Of a DNA stretch of 23,054 bases, positions 1-8,545 are shown one piece after another. How positions within the stretch are numbered: position 1 is the first letter of the stretch; each line of letters begins with the position of its first letter. Below the pieces are notes generated by a model that worked only from the letters and a program-made list of their open reading frames with translations, was not told the origin of the DNA and ran no database searches. Source of the stretch: Oribacterium sp. UBA3737 (GTDB lineage Bacteria > Bacillota_A > Clostridia > Lachnospirales > Lachnospiraceae); assembly GCA_002371295.1 (NCBI GenBank), contig DFGZ01000122.1:1-23054 (forward strand). The letters are read 5' to 3'. A program made the position numbers and the translations under genes.

Positions 1-745
1 CATCGTAGACGGACGTATACATCCTGCCAGAATAGAAGAAGTGGTTGAGAAGGCTCAGAAGGAAGTTGATGAGACTATCCGTGAGGAAGGTGACGCAGCT
101 GTTCTTGAAGTCGGAGTACATGGACTTAATCCTGAGCTTGTAAAGCTTCTCGGCCGTATGAAGTTCAGAACTTCCTACGGACAGAACGCACTTAGACATT
201 CGGTAGAGGTTGCTCAGATTTCAGGACTTCTTGCTGAGGAGCTGGGACTCGATGTCCGTATGGCAAAGAGAGCCGGACTTCTCCATGATATCGGAAAAGC
301 CATTGATCACGACGTAGAGGGAACTCACGTACAGCTTGGTGTAGAGCTTTGTAAGAAGTATCATGAGCCTGAGATTGTTGTGAACACAGTAGCTTCCCAC
401 CATGGCGGTACAGAGCCTACATCTCTGGTGGCCTGCATAGTAGCTGCGGCAGATGCCATTTCGGCTGCAAGACCGGGTGCAAGACGTAAGTCTCTTGAGA
501 CATATACAAATCGTCTCAAGGAGTTGGAGGATATCACAAATTCCTACAAGGGAGTTGAGAAGTCCTTTGCGGTACAGGCCGGAAGAGAAGTTCGAATCAT
601 GGTTGTTCCTGATCAGGTATCAGATGATGATATGACCATCATGGCACACGACATGGCTAAGCAGATTCAGGATCAGATGCAGTATCCTGGAGTTATCAAG
701 GTTAACATCATCCGTGAGTCAAGAGCCGTAGATTACGCAAAGTAA
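1..745 (+). CDS. rny: Ribonuclease Y, C-terminal part (5' end outside window)
   Basis: This is the 3' end of the membrane-anchored endoribonuclease RNase Y, which starts mRNA decay in Firmicutes. The reading frame is open from base 2, where it reads [18 protein letters not shown], the segment linking the KH and HD domains. The HD phosphohydrolase domain follows: [11 protein letters not shown] supplies the first His, and [10 protein letters not shown] supplies the HD metal-binding pair. TVASHHG and the conserved tail ending in [18 protein letters not shown] sequence (here [14 protein letters not shown]) complete the match. About 247 codons are present of a protein normally near 520 residues, so the TM segment, coiled coil and KH domain lie upstream of the window. 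The GTG at base 41 is only the first in-frame start-like codon and is not the true start. A strong terminator follows 30 bases after the stop. The identification is very secure from family motifs. Confidence 0.96.
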   Translation, partial: IVDGRIHPARIEEVVEKAQKEVDETIREEGDAAVLEVGVHGLNPELVKLLGRMKFRTSYGQNALRHSVEVAQISGLLAEELGLDVRMAKRAGLLHDIGKAIDHDVEGTHVQLGVELCKKYHEPEIVVNTVASHHGGTEPTSLVACIVAAADAISAARPGARRKSLETYTNRLKELEDITNSYKGVEKSFAVQAGREVRIMVVPDQVSDDDMTIMAHDMAKQIQDQMQYPGVIKVNIIRESRAVDYAK

Positions 746-773
746 TTTAAGGAAAAGACAATAAATGAAAATA

Positions 774-813
774 AAAGGTCTGCTTGCCGGAATGGCAAAG
801 CAGACCTTTTTTT
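774..813 (+). terminator. Intrinsic terminator of rny
   Basis: An inverted repeat (AAAAGGTCTGCTTGCC pairing with GGCAAAGCAGACCTTTT) has a short GAAT-type loop and is followed by a run of T's. It begins about 30 bases after the rny stop codon. The stem is long and GC-containing, so it should terminate efficiently. Confidence 0.9.
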
Positions 814-1139
814 GTGATTAATGTTTGGCTAATGTTAAATACAATCAGATAAGTTTTTATAAAGGCATTGCGTTTTTATTCTCTGTTTGATAAAAAGAAT
901 CATATAAATGAGGAGACCCCGGAAGGCTTTCACCAACCGGGGCAATTATGAAAAATTTATATTGGAAAAATAACCAAGGACAAAGATTAAAAAGAAACGT
1001 GTTTGGTTACTTTTTACTATATTTAAAATATAGTATTGAATTATGAACAAATTATGAATAATTTTTTTACAATATGTAAATAATAAAATTTTTTAAAAAG
1101 TTGATGTTTTTGATAATTTAGATAAGGAACGGAGGACAT
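814..1139. other. AT-rich non-coding gap with a GC-rich hairpin
   Basis: No ORF with coding character is visible in these 326 bases. The region is very AT-rich except for bases 917-942. There CCCCGG pairs with CCGGGG, an AA/AA internal loop follows, and GG pairs with CC around a CTTTCA loop. A weaker dyad, TAACCAA (971-977) with TTGGTTA (1003-1009), is followed by CTTTTT and could be a weak terminator. Together they could be a small RNA or a leader element. I do not recognise the hairpin as any riboswitch class I know. A candidate promoter for the next gene lies at 1036-1064. Confidence 0.45.
1036..1064 (+). promoter_or_regulatory. Possible promoter of the pyrophosphatase gene
   Basis: TTGAAT at 1036-1041 and TAATTT at 1059-1064 are separated by 17 bases, which fits a sigma-A promoter. 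The surroundings are so AT-rich that chance matches are likely. Confidence 0.35.
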
Positions 1140-2852
1140 ATGTCAAAAGAAAAAAAGAAGATACAGCACAATACAGAGCGTGAAGTACTGGTGACAGGTC
1201 ACAGAAATCCGGATACCGACTCCATCTGTGCGGCAATTGCCTATTCAAGACTTAAAAACAGGATCACAAATTCCGAAAAACACATCCCCTGCAGAGCCGG
1301 AGAGCCATCAAGAGAAACTGCCTTTGTACTTGACTATTTCAAGGTTCCTGAGCCAAGGCTCATTACATCCGTAAAAACACAGGTATCTGATATCGAGTAC
1401 AGAAAGACACCCGGAGTAGACAGAGATATGTCACTCAAGAAGGCATGGACTATGATGAACGAAGACAATCTGGTGACCCTGCCTGTTCTTACTTCCTATA
1501 ATTCCTTAGAGGGTGTTATAACCATCGGCGACATCGCAAAGTCATATTTCAATGTCTATGATTCTCACATTATTTCAAAGGCCCACACAAAGTTCGCTAA
1601 TATCCAGGAGACTCTGGAAGCAACTGTCGTGACCGGAGACATGAGCCGGTGCTGCACTGAGGGTAAGGTACTTATCGCTGCGGCAAATCCGGAGATGATG
1701 TCATATTATATTGAGAAGCATGACATCGTTATCCTCGGAAACAGAGCTGAGAACCAGCTTTCTGCTATGGACAACGGAGCAGACTGTATCATCATCTGTG
1801 AAGGTGCCAATGTTTCCCCGACTATCAAGAGCCTTGCGGAAGCAAACGGCATGATCATCATGGTGACAAGCTATGATGCATATACAGCGGCAAGACTTAT
1901 CAACCAGTCCATGCCTATAAGCTACTTCATGACCACAGACGGTCTCATTACATTTACAGAGGACGACTATGTTGACGACATGAGAGATGTTATGGCATCC
2001 AAGAGACACCGTGATTTCCCTATCATGGCTAAAGACGGCACCTACCTCGGTATGGTATCCCGCAGAAATCTCCTCGGAAACCATGGCAAGCAGGTTATAC
2101 TTGTGGACCACAACGAGCCGGGTCAGGCAGTGGAAGGAATAGAGGCTGCAGACATTCTTGAGATCATCGACCATCATAAGATCGCTACAGTTCAGACCAT
2201 GTCTCCTGTATATTTCAGAAACCAGCCTCTGGGATGCTGCTCAACCATCATTACCCAGATGTATAAGGAGAACAACATCGAAATCGACAAGCAGACTGCA
2301 GGACTTCTCATGTCAGCTATCATTTCAGATACACTCCTTTTCAGATCACCTACCTGCACACCTCTTGACGAGAAGACAGGACGTGAGCTTGCTGAAATAG
2401 CAGGTGTGGATATCGAGAAGTATGCATTCTCCATGTTCTCTGCAGGTTCTAACCTTAAGGGCAAGACTGTGGAAGAGATATTCTATCAGGATTTCAAGCA
2501 CTTCACAGCTGGAAAGATCGAGTTCGGCGTGAGCCAGGTAACAAGTCTCAACAAGGAAGAGCTTGAGGAGATGAAGGACGGTCTTGAGAGTTTTGCCAAT
2601 AAGGCACTGAAGGTTGAAGGAATAGACATGAGCTTCATCATGCTCACAAACATCCTTGACAGAAGCACCGATCTTCTGGCGATCGGACAGGGAGCAGGCA
2701 AGCTTGTTGCCAATGCCTTCGGCGTGGAGCCTGTGAAGAGAGAGAACAGCGAAGGCAGCCGTGAGGACTGCTGGTCGGTTGTTCTTCCGGGAGTTGTTTC
2801 CAGAAAGAAGCAGCTGGTACCGCCACTCACACTTTTCGGAGAGCAGATGTAA
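1140..2852 (+). CDS. ppaC: Manganese-dependent inorganic pyrophosphatase with CBS and DRTGG regulatory domains
   Basis: This is a family II (DHH) pyrophosphatase, which hydrolyses PPi to two phosphates in the cytosol and drives biosynthetic reactions forward. The metal-binding motif HRNPDTDS is at residues 21-28 (H21, D25, D27). DHN is at 323-325, DHH at 344-346 and SDT at 396-398. The substrate-binding SRKKQ motif is near the C-terminus (554-558). Between the first two catalytic motifs lies an insert of about 250 residues: a CBS half (about 75-135), a DRTGG-like domain (about 145-255) and a second CBS half (about 260-312). The total is 570 aa, against about 310 for the minimal enzyme. In characterised CBS-PPases this insert binds adenine nucleotides and diadenosine polyphosphates and sets activity. 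The start ATG follows AACGGAGGACAT, a good ribosome-binding site. The shikimate-kinase-like gene follows after 21 bases, so the two are probably co-transcribed. Confidence 0.93.
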   Translation: MSKEKKKIQHNTEREVLVTGHRNPDTDSICAAIAYSRLKNRITNSEKHIPCRAGEPSRETAFVLDYFKVPEPRLITSVKTQVSDIEYRKTPGVDRDMSLKKAWTMMNEDNLVTLPVLTSYNSLEGVITIGDIAKSYFNVYDSHIISKAHTKFANIQETLEATVVTGDMSRCCTEGKVLIAAANPEMMSYYIEKHDIVILGNRAENQLSAMDNGADCIIICEGANVSPTIKSLAEANGMIIMVTSYDAYTAARLINQSMPISYFMTTDGLITFTEDDYVDDMRDVMASKRHRDFPIMAKDGTYLGMVSRRNLLGNHGKQVILVDHNEPGQAVEGIEAADILEIIDHHKIATVQTMSPVYFRNQPLGCCSTIITQMYKENNIEIDKQTAGLLMSAIISDTLLFRSPTCTPLDEKTGRELAEIAGVDIEKYAFSMFSAGSNLKGKTVEEIFYQDFKHFTAGKIEFGVSQVTSLNKEELEEMKDGLESFANKALKVEGIDMSFIMLTNILDRSTDLLAIGQGAGKLVANAFGVEPVKRENSEGSREDCWSVVLPGVVSRKKQLVPPLTLFGEQM

Positions 2853-2873
2853 ATATCGGAGGACATTACCTTA

Positions 2874-3374
2874 ATGAACATAACAATGATCGGTATGCCG
2901 GCCTGTGGAAAGTCCACTATCGGTGTCATGCTGGCAAAAAGATTCGGAATGAGCTTTGTGGATATCGATATCCTGATTCAGGAGACCACAGGAAAACTTT
3001 TGAAGGAAATTATAGCCTCGGAAGGGAATGAGGGGTTTCTGAAGATAGAGGGAGATATCGCCGCAGGCCTTAAGGTAAAGAACTCCATTATCGCTCCGGG
3101 AGGTTCCATCTGTTATGAAGACTGGGCCATGGAGCACCTGAAGGAAATAGGCAGGGTGGTTTATTTAAAGGTCTCCTATGAGGAGATGGAGAAACGCATC
3201 GGGAATGTTGTGGACCGCGGTGTAGCGATACCAGAAGGTTATACTCTTAAGGACCTTTACAATGAGAGAACTGCCCTTTACGAGAAATATGCGGATGTCA
3301 CTATAGACGAAGAAGGAAAAACTGCTGCAGACATAGTAAATGAACTGAAGCAGTGGATAGAAAAACAGAAATAA
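2874..3374 (+). CDS. Shikimate-kinase-like P-loop kinase with altered substrate site
   Basis: This 166-residue nucleoside-triphosphate-binding protein has the shikimate kinase fold. The Walker A motif GMPACGKST is at 7-15, the DxD-type motif (VDID) at 29-32, and ERTALYEKYAD at 131-141 matches the family's adenine/substrate segment, with R132 retained. Several shikimate-contacting positions differ. The usual F-R before a conserved Glu is F55-L56. The GGG loop reads GGS (76-78). The lid lacks the usual RPLL sequence and reads VDRGVA (113-118). The fold is therefore clear, but the substrate may not be shikimate. It follows the pyrophosphatase by 21 bases with AGGACATTACCTTA upstream, and ends in its own terminator. 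It is not next to other aromatic-pathway genes. An automatic label of aroK is possible but should be treated with caution. Confidence 0.75.
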   Translation: MNITMIGMPACGKSTIGVMLAKRFGMSFVDIDILIQETTGKLLKEIIASEGNEGFLKIEGDIAAGLKVKNSIIAPGGSICYEDWAMEHLKEIGRVVYLKVSYEEMEKRIGNVVDRGVAIPEGYTLKDLYNERTALYEKYADVTIDEEGKTAADIVNELKQWIEKQK

Positions 3375-3380
3375 CACCGG

Positions 3381-3440
3381 GTGATGATTCTGACGAATGA
3401 TTATTCCTTTTGGAATAGGTCGTCGAATCATCACTTTTTT
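3381..3440 (+). terminator. Intrinsic terminator after the kinase-like gene
   Basis: GTGATGATTC plus TGACGA pairs with TCGTC plus GAATCATCAC, and six T's follow. The apical part contains a second small dyad (TATTCC/GGAATA). The stem is long and nearly perfect. Confidence 0.9.
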
Positions 3441-3454
3441 GTTTAGTTCCTTTT

Positions 3455-3484
3455 TTGTTTACGGCACATGAAGTATGCTATCAT
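3455..3484 (+). promoter_or_regulatory. Candidate promoter of the GTPase-nuclease gene
   Basis: TTGTTT at 3455-3460 and TATCAT at 3479-3484 are 18 bases apart. The -10 is extended by TGC directly upstream. It sits just after a terminator and about 44 bases before the start codon, which supports a fresh transcription unit. Confidence 0.5.
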
Positions 3485-3527
3485 AGTGAGGTGTAAAAAT
3501 AGACCATGAAAACCGGGAGGATACATT

Positions 3528-6218
3528 TTGGAGGAAAAGTTAAAAAAACATCTTGTGATAGGAATACTGGCTCACGTTGATGCGGGAAAGACAACATTGT
3601 CCGAGAGTATCCTCTTTGAAACAGGAAAGATCCGCAGCCAGGGACGTGTGGATAACGGTGATGCCTATCTTGATACAGACCGGATGGAAAAGGAAAGAGG
3701 AATCACCATATTTTCAAAAATGGCGACCTTTGAGCTGAAGGACATAGCGGTATCCCTGCTTGATACGCCGGGACATATAGATTTTTCGGCTGAAATGGAA
3801 AAGACCCTTGGGGTACTTGATTATGCCATACTGGTAGTGAACGGTGCCGACGGAGTGCAGGGCCATACTGAGACCCTGTGGAAACTTCTTAAAAGGTACG
3901 GAGTACCGGTATTCATCTTCGTTAACAAGATGGACCAGCCGGGAACGGATAAGGAAGCACTTCTTGAGGATCTGGAAAAACATTTTGGCAATGCCGCAGT
4001 GGACTTCAGCGACGCGGGGGTATATTCCATGTCGGAAACTCTGAAGGAGAACATTGCCATGTGTGATGACCGCATCATGGAGAAGTATCTGGAGAAGGGT
4101 GAGCTGGACCCTAAGGATGTGAGGAACATGATATGGGACAGAAAGCTTTTTCCGGTCTATTTCGGCTCTGCCCTGAAGAATTTCGGTGTAAAAGAATTTC
4201 TTGACGGAATATATACCTTCACCGAGATTCCCCTTTACCCTGATTCGTTTGGCGCAAAGGTCTTTAAGATAGGCAGGGATGATTCCGGAAAAAGACTTAC
4301 CTATATGAAGATAACAGGCGGAGAGCTTAAGGTAAGGACGGAGATAGTTCCTGAAGAAAAGGTATCCGAAATAAGGATATACAGCGGTGCGAAGTATGTT
4401 AATACAGACACCGCGGAAGCAGGTACTGTATGTGCGGTTCTTGGAGTCGGAAGTCTGAAAACGGGAGACTCCCTGGGCTGTGAACCTAAGGGAAAGGAAA
4501 TGTCCCTTAAACCTGTACTGGATTATCAGGTAGTTTCAAAGGATGCGGATCCTCTTCTTTTGTACAGACAGCTTATCACCATTTCCGATGAATTCCCTGA
4601 GCTTCATATAAGCTGGGATGATGCTCTTAAAGAGATACATGTCCGCCTCATGGGAGAAGTCCAGATAGAGATCCTCAAAAGAGTGGTGAAGGAACGCTTT
4701 GACATAGAACTGGAGCTTGGAGAAAGCAGGATACTCTACCTTGAGACCATAGCGGAACCGGTTCTCGGGGTGGGTCACTTTGAACCACTTAGACATTATG
4801 CGGAAGTGCACCTTCTTATGGAGCCCCTTCCCAGAGGCTCCGGACTGAAGTTCGCGGCAGATTGTTCCACAGATGAGCTGGCCATCAACTGGCAGAGACT
4901 GGTACTGACCCACTTAAGAGAAAAGGAGCATGTGGGTGTTCTTACGGGAAGCGGAATTACTGATATAAGATTCACTCTGGTGGCAGGAAGGGCCCATAAC
5001 AAGCATACTGAGGGCGGTGACTTCAGGGAGGCGACCTACCGCGCTGTGAGACAGGGGCTCAGAAAAGCTGTAAATGTTCTCCTTGAGCCTTACTATGCCT
5101 TTACACTTGAGATACCAAAAGATACTGTGGGACGTGCCATGACGGATCTTTCCAATATGGATGCAAAATTTGATCCTCCGGAGATAAAAGAAGATACCGC
5201 TGTAATAACCGGAACGGCTGCGGTTAAGGCCATGAGGGATTATCACAAGGATGTTATGGTCTACAGTAAGGGAAGAGGACATCTTTTCCTCAGATTCAGC
5301 GGTTATGACAAGTGCCATGATGCTGAATCGGTGATACTTGATTCAGCCTATGATCCTGATGAAGATATTCTGAATCCAAGTTCATCGGTATTCTGCGCCC
5401 AGGGCTCGGGATATATAGTGCCTTACGATCAAGTGGAGAGCTATATGCACGTGGAATCTCCCATAGAGCTTTATGAGGATGTGGAAAAAAGAGATTTTGC
5501 TGCGGATGCTGCCCGCATGGAGAGGACCCGGGAACAGAAAAATGAGGCTAAACATAAAAACAGCGGACGTTATATCGCGGATCAGGAGCTTGAGGATATT
5601 TTCATACGGACCTTCGGACCTATCAAAAACCGTGCAAAGGAAGTGAATCTTGCCAGTGCAAGGACCATAAGGGCAAAAGAGAAAGAGGCTAACAAGGCGG
5701 AGAACCTTCGGGCAGTAAAGACTCCCGAAAAGAAAAAAGAGTACCTTCTTGTGGACGGTTACAATATCATCTTTGCCTGGGAGGAGCTGAGTGACCTTGC
5801 AAAGACCAATCTTGACAGCGCAAGGGGTAAGCTTCTTGATATAATGTCAAATTATGCCGGCTTCACCGGAAAGTCGGTGATCGTGGTATTTGACGCCTAC
5901 AGAGTGGCTGGGCATCAGGTGGAAAAGACGATGTATCACAATGTCTATGTTGTTTATACAAGAGAAGCCATGACGGCGGACGAATACATCGAAGAAGAGG
6001 CCCATGAGCTGAAAAAGCAGTATAATGTGACAGTTGCCACCTCCGATAAGGTGGTCCAGGTCATAACATGGGGTAAGGGTGCCATCATACTAAGTGCCAA
6101 GGACTTACTTGAAGAGGTGGACCGGGTGGTCAGCAAGGTGAGAACCGAGCATCTGGAAAAGGATCCCATGTCAGGGCACATCGGCACAAGGCTGGAGATC
6201 CCCGGAAAAGAGGAGTGA
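3528..6218 (+). CDS. TetM/EF-G-like ribosomal GTPase fused to a YacP/Rae1-type NYN nuclease domain
   Basis: This 896-residue two-part protein starts at TTG, with GGGAGG placed 7 bases upstream. Residues 1 to about 650 are a translation-factor GTPase of the ribosomal-protection class. G1 is AHVDAGKT (15-22), G2 RGIT (57-60), G3 DTPGH (79-83) and G4 NKMD (133-136), followed by EF-G-like domains II-V. A charged linker (about 655-735) leads to a NYN/PIN-like domain at about 738-870 that resembles B. subtilis YacP (Rae1), an endoribonuclease cleaving mRNA in the ribosomal A site. VDGYN is at 742-746, VVFDA at 786-790, TADEYIEEE at 816-824 and ATSD at 837-840. D743, D789, D818 and D840 are the likely metal-binding acids. 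TetM is about 640 residues, so the extra 250 are the added domain. Automatic tools may call this a tetracycline-resistance protein, but that role is unproven here. The histidine kinase gene follows after 30 bases. Confidence 0.88.
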   Translation: MEEKLKKHLVIGILAHVDAGKTTLSESILFETGKIRSQGRVDNGDAYLDTDRMEKERGITIFSKMATFELKDIAVSLLDTPGHIDFSAEMEKTLGVLDYAILVVNGADGVQGHTETLWKLLKRYGVPVFIFVNKMDQPGTDKEALLEDLEKHFGNAAVDFSDAGVYSMSETLKENIAMCDDRIMEKYLEKGELDPKDVRNMIWDRKLFPVYFGSALKNFGVKEFLDGIYTFTEIPLYPDSFGAKVFKIGRDDSGKRLTYMKITGGELKVRTEIVPEEKVSEIRIYSGAKYVNTDTAEAGTVCAVLGVGSLKTGDSLGCEPKGKEMSLKPVLDYQVVSKDADPLLLYRQLITISDEFPELHISWDDALKEIHVRLMGEVQIEILKRVVKERFDIELELGESRILYLETIAEPVLGVGHFEPLRHYAEVHLLMEPLPRGSGLKFAADCSTDELAINWQRLVLTHLREKEHVGVLTGSGITDIRFTLVAGRAHNKHTEGGDFREATYRAVRQGLRKAVNVLLEPYYAFTLEIPKDTVGRAMTDLSNMDAKFDPPEIKEDTAVITGTAAVKAMRDYHKDVMVYSKGRGHLFLRFSGYDKCHDAESVILDSAYDPDEDILNPSSSVFCAQGSGYIVPYDQVESYMHVESPIELYEDVEKRDFAADAARMERTREQKNEAKHKNSGRYIADQELEDIFIRTFGPIKNRAKEVNLASARTIRAKEKEANKAENLRAVKTPEKKKEYLLVDGYNIIFAWEELSDLAKTNLDSARGKLLDIMSNYAGFTGKSVIVVFDAYRVAGHQVEKTMYHNVYVVYTREAMTADEYIEEEAHELKKQYNVTVATSDKVVQVITWGKGAIILSAKDLLEEVDRVVSKVRTEHLEKDPMSGHIGTRLEIPGKEE

Positions 6219-6248
6219 TAAAAGGATTCCCGGAAAGGTTGAGAGACA

Positions 6249-7739
6249 ATGCTTAACAAAATATGGCTGAAGCTTTCCATAAACAGAAAGGTAAAATGTT
6301 TTGCCCTGGTGGTAATAATTATCATACTGGTATCATCGGGATTTTCCATGTTCATCATGGGCTTTTCTCTTAAGGGCTACAGTGAAATACTTGACGATAA
6401 TAAGCTCTGTCAGGAATTCATGGATGCCATGGAGTCGGAGGGCAATGCTTTTCACGCGTACATCTCACAGCGCTCAGATACCAGTAGGGAAAATCTTGAC
6501 AATGCTATGGCCCGTACCGAAAGGAGTGTAAGTGAGCTTCCCTTCGATTATGAGATCATAGGCTCGGAAAGATATGCCCGTACCTGGAACATTAAAAGCG
6601 CTTATGAGCAGTATAAGGCATTCCGGGATGATATGATGAGCATCGGAGTGAACAAGCCGGGCTTTGTCACGAAGCTGAGTGAATATAACAGAAGGGAGAT
6701 GTATCTGGAACAGTATTCCAGACGTCTTTTGCAGCTTACCGTTGAATCCGGTTCGGATCTTTATACGGAAAAGCTCCCAACCTTCAGGATGCTGCCCTTT
6801 GTGCTGGCCAATTTCACCCTTATCATGCTTTTCATAGTGTTCAGTGTCAGCCATGCCATGACAGAATCCATAGTTGTTCCGGTACTTAAGCTCTCACAGG
6901 AGGCGGGACGTATAGGGCGGTCTGATTTCAGCGGCGAAGACATTTGCATAGACAATCAGGATGAAATAGGAGACCTGGTGAAGATCTTCAACGGCATGAA
7001 GCATGCCACAGAGGATAATATCAAAACCATTCAGGAAAACCACCGCATGACTGAGCTTCTTCAGCAGGAAAAGATGGAAAACATCGAGATGGAAAAGCGT
7101 CTTGACATGAACAGACTTGAGCTTCTTAAAAGTCAGATAAACCCCCATTTCCTGTTCAATACCCTAAATATGATAGGCTCAATGGCGGAGCTTGAGGAGG
7201 CGGACACTACTGTAAAGATGACCCACTCTCTTGCCCAGCTTTTCAGATACAATCTGAGCACCAAGGAACAGGTCGTACCTATAGAATCTGAGCTTATGAT
7301 AGCGGAAAATTATATGTATCTTCAGAAGATGAGGTTCGGCAGCAGGGTACGGTATGAAGTAGAGAGGCCGGAAGATATAAGCGGTATAAGGATACCTTCC
7401 TTCACCATGCAGCCGCTGGTGGAGAATGCCATAGTCCACGGTATCTCCAAAAAGGAGCAGGGAGGAAAGGTAAGTGTCAGCATCAGACTGAAGGATGGAG
7501 GCATGGTAGAGATCACCATTTCCGATGACGGTCTCGGAATGAAAAAGGAAGTACTGGATACTCTTTTGGAGAGGCTGAGGGATCCGGATGGGAATCGCAC
7601 CGCAAAGATAGGAATCGGACTGGGAAATATCTACAGGCGTATAAATACACTGTACAAAGGACTCGGGGGACTTGAAATCGAATCGGAGGAGGGAATGGGA
7701 ACGAGAATAGTTCTCAGTATTCCTCAGGAGGATATGTAA
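6249..7739 (+). CDS. Sensor histidine kinase, YesM/LytS family
   Basis: This 496-residue membrane sensor phosphorylates the response regulator encoded next. A TM segment at about 19-40 and another at about 183-203 flank an extracellular domain of about 140 residues that I cannot assign to a known sensor fold. A HAMP-like segment (about 205-262) and a coiled region follow. The phospho-acceptor box QINPHFLFNTLN is at 297-308 (H300). The ATP-binding domain has the N box PLVENAIVHG (389-398), G1 DDGLGM (426-431) and G2 GIGLGN (455-460). These are features of the PF06580 His-kinase type. The stop overlaps the next start by one base (TAATG), so translation is coupled. The ribosome-binding site is modest (AAAGGTTGAGAG). 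The 30-base gap to the upstream GTPase gene allows co-transcription with it. Confidence 0.93.
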   Translation: MLNKIWLKLSINRKVKCFALVVIIIILVSSGFSMFIMGFSLKGYSEILDDNKLCQEFMDAMESEGNAFHAYISQRSDTSRENLDNAMARTERSVSELPFDYEIIGSERYARTWNIKSAYEQYKAFRDDMMSIGVNKPGFVTKLSEYNRREMYLEQYSRRLLQLTVESGSDLYTEKLPTFRMLPFVLANFTLIMLFIVFSVSHAMTESIVVPVLKLSQEAGRIGRSDFSGEDICIDNQDEIGDLVKIFNGMKHATEDNIKTIQENHRMTELLQQEKMENIEMEKRLDMNRLELLKSQINPHFLFNTLNMIGSMAELEEADTTVKMTHSLAQLFRYNLSTKEQVVPIESELMIAENYMYLQKMRFGSRVRYEVERPEDISGIRIPSFTMQPLVENAIVHGISKKEQGGKVSVSIRLKDGGMVEITISDDGLGMKKEVLDTLLERLRDPDGNRTAKIGIGLGNIYRRINTLYKGLGGLEIESEEGMGTRIVLSIPQEDM

Positions 7740-8545
7740 TGTACAAAATACTTGTGGCAGAAGATGAAAATATTGAGAGGAAGGTACTTCTTAAGAAATT
7801 GAGGGCAAAGTATGAAGGGACGGCGTCCATATATGAGGCGGAGAACGGAAGAGAGGCCCTGAGGATATACAGGGAAGAGGAGGTAAAGATCCTTATCCTG
7901 GATATCGAGATGCCGGGAATAACAGGACTTCAAGCTGCATCCGAGATACGCAGGGAGGATAAGGATGCGGTCATAATATTTCTTACCGCATTCGATGAAT
8001 TCAGTTATGCAAAAAAGGCGGTCTCTGTTCATGCCCTTGATTACCTTTTAAAGCCCTATGATGAGAAAGAGCTGTTCCTGTCTGTGGATACGGCCATGCA
8101 TTATGTGGATGAAATCGATCAGGGAAAGCTCAGATCTCTTCCGGTCAGAGGTGATGAAAGGGTGTTGGATGGATCCAAGGATCGGTCAAATGCAGTCCAG
8201 GAGCCGGAAAACAGCTCTATCTGGAACGGCCGGAAGCTCATGATGGATTATGTGGAAAAACATTATATGGAGGATATATCCGTTCAGGATATAGCGGGAG
8301 CTCTGAACTACAGTGAGGCGTATTTCTGCAAGCTCTTTAAACAGCAATTCGGAACCAATTTTGTATCCTTCCTTTCGGAGTACAGGATAACGAGGGCAAA
8401 GGAGCTTCTTTCCGGGACTCATGTTAATATTAAGGACATAGGAAAAACCGTAGGATATCCGGATTCCAATTATTTTGCCAAGGTTTTTAAACGTATAGCA
8501 GGAAAAAGTCCCTCTGAGTACAGAGCGGAGATCCTTGAAGAATGA
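7739..8545 (+). CDS. Response regulator with AraC-type DNA-binding domain (YesN-like)
   Basis: This is the partner of the preceding kinase. Residues 1-118 form a receiver domain: acidic pocket EDE at 8-10, phospho-acceptor D55 in LDIEMPG, T83 in FLTAF, and K105 in LLKPYD. A short linker leads to a C-terminal AraC/XylS helix-turn-helix pair at about 168-263, ending in the family's typical GYPDSNYFAKVFKRIAGKSPSEYR segment (240-262). At 268 aa it is compact: many YesN proteins are near 500 aa and have a long middle domain that this one lacks. The gene overlaps the kinase stop by one base and is followed by a terminator that starts within the stop codon. The adjacent TRAP transporter genes are the obvious candidate targets, but this is inferred from position only. 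Confidence 0.94.
   Translation: MYKILVAEDENIERKVLLKKLRAKYEGTASIYEAENGREALRIYREEEVKILILDIEMPGITGLQAASEIRREDKDAVIIFLTAFDEFSYAKKAVSVHALDYLLKPYDEKELFLSVDTAMHYVDEIDQGKLRSLPVRGDERVLDGSKDRSNAVQEPENSSIWNGRKLMMDYVEKHYMEDISVQDIAGALNYSEAYFCKLFKQQFGTNFVSFLSEYRITRAKELLSGTHVNIKDIGKTVGYPDSNYFAKVFKRIAGKSPSEYRAEILEE

Noticed and set aside
814..1139. Fluoride riboswitch before the pyrophosphatase
   Set aside because: The conserved fluoride-riboswitch core is not present; only an unrelated GC-rich hairpin is seen.
3528..5500. Straight tetracycline-resistance gene
   Set aside because: The GTPase part is TetM-like, but the C-terminal nuclease domain and chromosomal housekeeping context make a resistance label unsafe without phenotype data.
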